Shown: one piece after another, positions 58,852 to 64,000 of the stretch
Position numbering within the stretch: the first letter of the stretch is position 1
Layout of the letters: each line of letters starts with the position of its first letter
Origin: a virus
Direction: 5' to 3' (one strand)
Virus record (IMG/VR): IMGVR_UViG_3300050821_005436
Span: 1 to 64,000 of that record
DNA length: 64,000 nucleotides
The notes under the pieces: model-generated
Told to the model about the DNA's origin: nothing
What the model saw: the letters and a program-made list of their open reading frames with translations, nothing else
The model's database searches: none
Position numbers and translations under genes: made by a program

Positions 58852-60885
58852 GCTAGATCCTGTTCCTGTCGTTGATGCAGCACCTAGAACAGTTACTCCA
58901 TATTTCCCCTGATTGAAATATTGTGACCCTGTTGTTCCGAAAGCATCTGATCCTGCTCCAGTATTTCTCCACTGGTTTGCACCGCCGGCACCCAATAGAT
59001 GTCCAACCTGAAGCATACCTCCTACAGTTCCTGGATCATCTCCAGGTTGAATTGCGCCATTCTTAATCATTGCATTATAGTTGCTTTGAGTGTAATTTGT
59101 CATAACAGTTTCTTGAACATTAGGATTATTCAAGAAATCTTGTGCAGAATTGATTCCGTTATGCCCAGTCCATGCTGATGGATCATTCACTACTGCATTG
59201 CCTTCAGCATTATATGATGCAGGTGAAATATAGCCTTGACTTACTAATGCTGCTGCTCCCATCTGATACTTTCCTAGAAAATGCCCGTTTGAGCCACCTT
59301 GAACACTATAATTATCTCCGCTTTCATTATATCCTACTTGGGCTAAGTATGCTTGCGTTTGCGCTGTAGATAACGTTCCAAGAGCTTTACTAGGAATAGG
59401 TTGATTTTGTAATACTGATAACGGTGCGCCCTTCTTGACTCCTTTACCTACTTGTGTTTTTACTGCATCTTGTGTTATTGTTTGCCCATTCTTAGTAACA
59501 GGGACAGTTGAGGTAGAACTAGCAACTGGTGCAGTTCCTGCAGGATCTACAGGTCTTTTCCATGGTTCATGCGTAGGAATTTTTTGAGAAACAGGATCAC
59601 TTAATGACGGGGCGGATGCTACTGGGGAACCTCCTCCATCATTTAATCCTATATGACTAGCATTAAAATTTAATGTTCCTGGCGATGTAACATTTGTTCC
59701 TGATCCACTGGACATGTTAAGCTGTGCGCCAGCCTTAAACAATAAATTGCTACCAGTTGTAAAATTAGTATCAGATTTACTATTCGTATATAGATTATTT
59801 CCTTGTAATTGCAGATTTCCTTTAGCATTTACTTGGAAATTACCGCCAGCGTCGATCCTAACATCTTTATCAAATTTCATGTTTAATGATCCGTTAGCGT
59901 GCAAATTAAAATCTCCTTGCACAAACATGTTAAAATCGCCAACGTTAGTCAGTTCAATCCATACTGTTCCTTTGGCGTTAGCAATATAAACTACTCCGCC
60001 ATTATCATGCATTAAAAATTGGTGTCCAGATGATGACCTCAATCTAAACAATTGATTGTCACCAAACACGTCACCGTCATCCATTACAAATGTGTGGCCA
60101 CCTTGACGTGCTGCAACATCAAAATCAGATTGTTGAAATGTTCCATTTTGCAACTTTGCAGCGAATTCAGGGTCTTGTGCTAAGTCGGGGTCGCGGCGGC
60201 CTGGCGAGCTTATTCCAAATACAGCGCCTGGAATATCTCGTTGGCTACTACTTGTAGTTGTCCCTCTAAGTGTATCTTTGTCTAAACCTTGAGTTTGCAA
60301 AATTTGATATTGGACAGTATGTAAAGGATGTGGGTTATTTAAAAAATCTGTTTTCTTCGCTTGTGCATCAATTTTATCATTAAATTCTACTACAGGTGCA
60401 TTGGGTGCTGCATTGTCTGCAACATTAGTGCTTGCGGCAAGGCCAGGCACCATATAATGATTCGTTCCGTCAGGAACACAAGCAAACCAATAACCTCTAT
60501 TTGGGTCGCCATTGACAAACATAACTAATACAACTGTTCCAGGATCAGGTGGCACAAACCACATACCATAACTTTGTTTAGTATAACCGAATTGATTTTG
60601 TTCTGTCTGTTGTGAACTTTTACCTGTATTAGGATTAACTACACCATAAAAAGGAGTAGCATAACTAACTGTTCTCCAAAATGTAGGATCTTCGGGATTT
60701 TGTGTTGAGGTGCTTGTATCATTTGCACCCAATTCTGGGATATACACTTGCAACCGACCATGGCGTGCAGGATCAACCACGTTTTTAACAACTGCTTCAT
60801 ATGGACCTGCATCAATTCTCACACCAGGTGCAAGATTTCTGTCGTAAATATCATTCTGCTTACGACCAACTCGTTTATCTAACAT
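58849..60885 (-). CDS. 5: baseplate hub / cell-puncturing protein gp5 with C-terminal lytic domain
   Basis: The 678-residue protein starts with the gp5/VgrG OB-fold region (P-G-V-R-I-D-A-G-P-Y-E-A-V-V-K-N-V, D-P-x-R-x-G-R-L-Q-V-Y-I-P-E). Its middle is the beta-helix needle (Q-F-L-M-H-D-N-G-G-V-V-Y-I-A-N ... V-R-I-D-A-G-G-N-F-Q-V-N-A-K-G-N-L-Q-L-Q-G-N). A C-terminal domain after a Pro/Thr linker has N-E-S-G-D-N-Y and G-x-Y-Q-M-G-A-A-A-L. That reads as a transglycosylase/lysozyme-like fold with Glu as catalyst. In T4 the lysozyme lies between the OB fold and needle; here it follows the needle. Confidence 0.85.
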   Translation of the reverse strand: MLDKRVGRKQNDIYDRNLAPGVRIDAGPYEAVVKNVVDPARHGRLQVYIPELGANDTSTSTQNPEDPTFWRTVSYATPFYGVVNPNTGKSSQQTEQNQFGYTKQSYGMWFVPPDPGTVVLVMFVNGDPNRGYWFACVPDGTNHYMVPGLAASTNVADNAAPNAPVVEFNDKIDAQAKKTDFLNNPHPLHTVQYQILQTQGLDKDTLRGTTTSSSQRDIPGAVFGISSPGRRDPDLAQDPEFAAKLQNGTFQQSDFDVAARQGGHTFVMDDGDVFGDNQLFRLRSSSGHQFLMHDNGGVVYIANAKGTVWIELTNVGDFNMFVQGDFNLHANGSLNMKFDKDVRIDAGGNFQVNAKGNLQLQGNNLYTNSKSDTNFTTGSNLLFKAGAQLNMSSGSGTNVTSPGTLNFNASHIGLNDGGGSPVASAPSLSDPVSQKIPTHEPWKRPVDPAGTAPVASSTSTVPVTKNGQTITQDAVKTQVGKGVKKGAPLSVLQNQPIPSKALGTLSTAQTQAYLAQVGYNESGDNYSVQGGSNGHFLGKYQMGAAALVSQGYISPASYNAEGNAVVNDPSAWTGHNGINSAQDFLNNPNVQETVMTNYTQSNYNAMIKNGAIQPGDDPGTVGGMLQVGHLLGAGGANQWRNTGAGSDAFGTTGSQYFNQGKYGVTVLGAASTTGTGSS

Positions 60886-60895
60886 TGTTTAACCT

Positions 60896-63634
60896 TTATT
60901 GTCGTCTATTATTAGGATTTTGAATTACTAATACATTTAATTCTGGATTCGGCATAGCGCCTTGTCCTGGAGCTAATATATCCGATACCGTTCCAGTAAA
61001 GTCACTAACAAACGGAGTTTGCCCTACCTGCACCCTATTTGTGGGCGGTGGTAAATTAGAAACTTGATCAGTTGCATTACTAACCAAATTATTCAAAGTG
61101 GATATTGCACCATTTCCAAATGATGCTCCAGCTAAAACAGAAGCATTAATTTGTGTAGAATTTATACCAGATGGAGTGTCATATCCAGTAACTGATCGTT
61201 CTGCACTTGTATCTGATGTTGTTGTTCCTTGTGCAGTGTAATCGTTAGTTTGATTAGGTAATCTAATCATACTTAGTTTTTGTGTAAATTGTCCTGACAC
61301 AAAGCTGGATGTAACTTGCAATACTCTATATAAGCCGTCAAACACATTATTAGTTGCTTGATATGTTGTTTTAGAAAGCAATCCAGTATTCATATCATAA
61401 TCACCAGCAGATTTAAACGTTAATCTAACATCCACTTCTCCAGTATCCATTGGAATGGAACCCTTCAAATTTGTGATATTGTTGCCCACATATAAAATAT
61501 CATCTTGTTTAATAAAATCAGGGTCACCAATTATTTCCATTGATACAGACAACATATCTGCTTGCGCTTTAGACAACAAATTAGCATGCAAGTCAGCTGC
61601 CATAGTTGTTTTAGTATCTTTAAATGCATATCCCGGGGCAGTAGCAGACATAATACCTGCTACTGGCTGAAAACTGCTGGGACTCAAATTACCTTGTGTT
61701 GCAATTAAATTGCTTTCAACCTGAGGATTATTGTTATCGGTTAGTGATTGTGAAGAGGTTGCCTGAGCTTGCGCTGGAAATGCAGTTACTGCGGTATAAA
61801 ATAGTGCCTCGAAACTCAAATCTAAATTGATAATACTAGTATTTTCTCCAGTGAATAAGTATTGATAATCCTTAACATACTTACTTGCTTTACCTTGAGG
61901 GGCATATGGATATCTCACATTAAACATAGTGTATTTGTTTATATAATATGTGATCTTTTTTGCATACTTATTTCTAGTTTTATCAAAATCCAATAGTTGC
62001 ACTTGTGTGGTAATTCTCCAATGTTCATATGGTTTATTTTGATTGTTTGTTGATGATCTTGGTGTTTCAGATGCTTGCGTTCCGCTTGTTGGATCCGTCA
62101 ATTGATTTGTCATATAATCACTATTTCTAATAATGTTATTGATTAAATCAATTATTGATGTGCCTGCATTTATTCTGAATGTGTTTGTTGTATAATCAAC
62201 AGTATAAGAACCTTGATTTTGGGAACTCTGCGCACCTTTGAGTTTGTAATCCTTTTCATCTTTATCATTCAAATATTGAACATTTTTAATATCTGTTCTT
62301 GATGGGATAGTGAGTTTCGCACTAGCGATTGCTGGATCAAATACAAACACATATTCATCCTGCTTTTGCATAGACTTATTTTGGACTAAATTAGCATTCC
62401 ATTGATTCAATGCATCCTTTACACCAGTGACTATCATCGTTTGACTAGATGCATCTGTAGTAGGTCCAGGATTAGTGCTTTGTGCATTAAGTAGTGCTTG
62501 TGTCTGGTTATCTGTTGTAGCTCCCTGGAGTTGCTGAATTCTCTGTGCCAATGCCACAGTAGTTGATTCTTGCCTATTAGTTGATGTGTTTGCCGGCTTC
62601 GCCGCGGTCGCATTGAAAAAATCATTTATTGTAGATGCAGAAATTTCAAAATTAGCTGGAATTATAACCTGAGTATCATTATACGCAGCATGATTGACAG
62701 GAATTGCATCAACCTTATACACAGTTCCTTTCTCATTATAATTAATCTTCATACTAATCAAATTGATAGGTATAATTTTAGTTGTCCCAGGAATAGGATT
62801 TACAGGATTACCATTCGAATCATATCCGACAAAATCAATTTGAAATATATATGGCATGCTGATGTAATTATGTCCGTTTATGGACGCTGTGCAATCGATC
62901 AACCTATTCAACAGAGTGCAACCATATGGTTCTATAATGTCAAATTTCATACTTATTGCATTTGACCCTCTTGTCTCAGCATTTAAGCCAATTACTGTGT
63001 CAATTTCGACATTTTCGAAATAAAAATCATCTGTAAATAATGAATTTCTAGTAAAAGTGTTATTGCCATATAATCCTGCACTAGCAATCAACACATTTGA
63101 CGGCACAAAGGATTCTGGATTTTCGATCGTATTATTATACGTGCCAGGAGGGACCATCATCAAAGAAAATCTATAAGTATATGTAGGATAACTATCTAAG
63201 ATATTTGGTTTAGGGGCACTGTTTGACGCTGCTTTTCCGCTAGAAGAAATATCTGAAATAGCTAATTGTCCGAAGCCTGCATCCACACCAAATAGCGAGC
63301 CAGGCAGATTACTTGCTGATACAGAATTTAGCGTTGTGCTATTCAGCAATGCTGCTGATGAGGATGTATCTGTTCCGTTTGGTGTAGTAAAATTGTATGA
63401 CGATGTTTGTGTTGTAGTAGCAAATAACCCAGGAGAACCTGGTTGTCCTGATATAGAAGATGTATTAACACTATCTGATGTATTAGTCAATCCAGTCGAA
63501 GGATTTTGTGGGATAGGTGGATTATTTAAACCCCTTCCTAAATCGGTTCCGCCTGGCAAGGGCTCGCCACCAGTATTAATGTTGTTTATAGCACTATCAG
63601 TAAGCTGCCCTAGACTATTAGTTAAACCAGGCAT
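60896..63634 (-). CDS. baseplate hub-like structural protein (912 aa)
   Basis: The 912-residue protein has a Gly/Pro/Ser-rich N-terminus (about 1-135), a middle domain with Y-R-F-S-L-M-M-V-P-P-G-T-Y and F-E-N-V-E-I-D-T-V-I-G-L-N, and a C-terminal region with I-G-D-P-D-F-I-K-Q-D-D-I-L-Y-V-G and G-L-Y-R-V-L-Q-V-T-S-S-F-V-S-G-Q-F-T-Q-K-L. The last pattern is typical of gp27/gpD-type hub proteins that sit on top of gp5. Its place just before gp5 in the operon fits. I do not assign gp27 firmly; the protein is much longer than T4 gp27 (391 aa). Confidence 0.65.
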   Translation of the reverse strand: MPGLTNSLGQLTDSAINNINTGGEPLPGGTDLGRGLNNPPIPQNPSTGLTNTSDSVNTSSISGQPGSPGLFATTTQTSSYNFTTPNGTDTSSSAALLNSTTLNSVSASNLPGSLFGVDAGFGQLAISDISSSGKAASNSAPKPNILDSYPTYTYRFSLMMVPPGTYNNTIENPESFVPSNVLIASAGLYGNNTFTRNSLFTDDFYFENVEIDTVIGLNAETRGSNAISMKFDIIEPYGCTLLNRLIDCTASINGHNYISMPYIFQIDFVGYDSNGNPVNPIPGTTKIIPINLISMKINYNEKGTVYKVDAIPVNHAAYNDTQVIIPANFEISASTINDFFNATAAKPANTSTNRQESTTVALAQRIQQLQGATTDNQTQALLNAQSTNPGPTTDASSQTMIVTGVKDALNQWNANLVQNKSMQKQDEYVFVFDPAIASAKLTIPSRTDIKNVQYLNDKDEKDYKLKGAQSSQNQGSYTVDYTTNTFRINAGTSIIDLINNIIRNSDYMTNQLTDPTSGTQASETPRSSTNNQNKPYEHWRITTQVQLLDFDKTRNKYAKKITYYINKYTMFNVRYPYAPQGKASKYVKDYQYLFTGENTSIINLDLSFEALFYTAVTAFPAQAQATSSQSLTDNNNPQVESNLIATQGNLSPSSFQPVAGIMSATAPGYAFKDTKTTMAADLHANLLSKAQADMLSVSMEIIGDPDFIKQDDILYVGNNITNLKGSIPMDTGEVDVRLTFKSAGDYDMNTGLLSKTTYQATNNVFDGLYRVLQVTSSFVSGQFTQKLSMIRLPNQTNDYTAQGTTTSDTSAERSVTGYDTPSGINSTQINASVLAGASFGNGAISTLNNLVSNATDQVSNLPPPTNRVQVGQTPFVSDFTGTVSDILAPGQGAMPNPELNVLVIQNPNNRRQ

Positions 63635-63635
63635 C

Positions 63636-63941
63636 TTAAATTCCTAATGCAGTCGTTAGAGTTTGCTTCGATGGAAGTTGTATATTCACACCTGATACGA
63701 AATCCCCGATAGGATCTTCTATAACATTCGGATTTCTAACGGCAAATACCCACCACAAGCCTGCATTTCCGTATAAGTCAAATGCCAAAAGGTCTGGGCG
63801 AAATTCGTAAATTTTATTGATCTGAAATATTTTATCATCTATATATTTCGGAAAATTTCTAAAATTAATAACATCTAGAAACTGACCAAAAGTATCAGTT
63901 GTATAATATGGAGAAGTTGCTGAATATTGTGCTGTGCTCAT
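63636..63941 (-). CDS. 53: gp53-like baseplate wedge protein
   Basis: The 101-residue protein has Y-E-F-R-P-D-L-L-A-F-D-L-Y-G-N-A-G-L-W-W-V-F-A-V-R-N (46-71) and D-P-I-G-D-F-V-S-G-V-N-I-Q-L-P (76-90). This is the LysM-like pattern of gp53 and similar baseplate proteins. T4 gp53 is 196 aa, so this is a minimal form. Its start overlaps the stop of the upstream gene (TAATG at 63941). Confidence 0.7.
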   Translation of the reverse strand: MSTAQYSATSPYYTTDTFGQFLDVINFRNFPKYIDDKIFQINKIYEFRPDLLAFDLYGNAGLWWVFAVRNPNVIEDPIGDFVSGVNIQLPSKQTLTTALGI

Positions 63942-64000
63942 TATATGAAGTTTCCTGCGCCTTGAATTAATTGACCAGCAGCAAATTGACTCAATGTAAA
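63941..64000 (-). CDS. C-terminus of an upstream tail/baseplate gene
   Basis: A frame enters from the right edge and ends at TAA 63941-63943, giving the last 19 residues (S-Q-F-A-A-G-Q-L-I-Q-G-A-G-N-F-I at the end). The stop overlaps the start of the gp53-like gene. Too short to identify. Confidence 0.6.
   Translation of the reverse strand, partial: FTLSQFAAGQLIQGAGNFI

Noticed and set aside
1-64000. Search by eye for tRNA genes, integrase or att sites, IS elements and CRISPR arrays
   Set aside because: No cloverleaf-like conserved arms, direct-repeat arrays or transposase motifs were seen. Structure-based searches were not possible, so absence is not proven.

Overview
The window is part of a tailed double-stranded DNA phage genome with a contractile tail (T4-like myovirus). 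At its right end it carries a T4-type baseplate block in T4 gene order, read on the minus strand: a gp53-like protein, a hub-like structural protein, gp5, gp25 and gp6, followed by a 4425-residue structural protein. Several conserved proteins and the short baseplate and fibre modules resemble those of aquatic T4-like phages (cyanophage type) more than T4 itself. The DNA is AT-rich and tightly packed: genes overlap by 1-8 bases, gaps are under 150 bases, and I saw no tRNA, integrase, IS element or CRISPR array. I cannot name the host.

Layout. 1-2521: small genes, then a metallopeptidase/VWA protein closed by a strong terminator. 2558-7679: an ADP-ribosyltransferase-like gene and two beta-helix tailspike genes. 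7739-12426: three conserved T4-like proteins, dihydrofolate reductase, thymidylate synthase, a nucleotide-sugar epimerase and a DegT-type sugar aminotransferase. 12431-19020: five more members of the ADP-ribosyltransferase-like family, with a 965-residue repeat protein on the opposite strand between them. 19017-25658: dCMP deaminase, a NodU-type carbamoyltransferase, a 34-residue basic peptide, five SGNH-hydrolase-like paralogues and one short tail fibre. 25696-27500: an unknown gene coupled to a radical SAM gene. 27489-38436: one long minus-strand operon with five radical SAM enzymes, three glycosyltransferase-like proteins and six small proteins. 38474-64000: tail fibre, baseplate and hub genes on the minus strand.

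How it fits together. The nucleotide genes (folA, thyA, dCMP deaminase) supply dTMP for phage DNA synthesis. The epimerase, aminotransferase, carbamoyltransferase, SGNH proteins and glycosyltransferases look like a set for building or decorating a sugar, either on the virion or on the host surface (inference). The radical SAM operon with its small interleaved proteins is the best candidate for an undescribed modification system.

Regulation. Sixteen TAAATA motifs resembling the T4 late promoter (TATAAATA) precede transcription units on both strands. In five genes the start codon lies exactly five bases after TAAATA, where a T4-type late transcript would begin, so these genes may be read from leaderless mRNAs. 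In four places the TAA of the motif is also the stop codon of the preceding gene. The radical SAM operon is different: it starts from a sigma70-type promoter (TTGACA, 17 bases, TACAGT) that also places the start codon close to +1.
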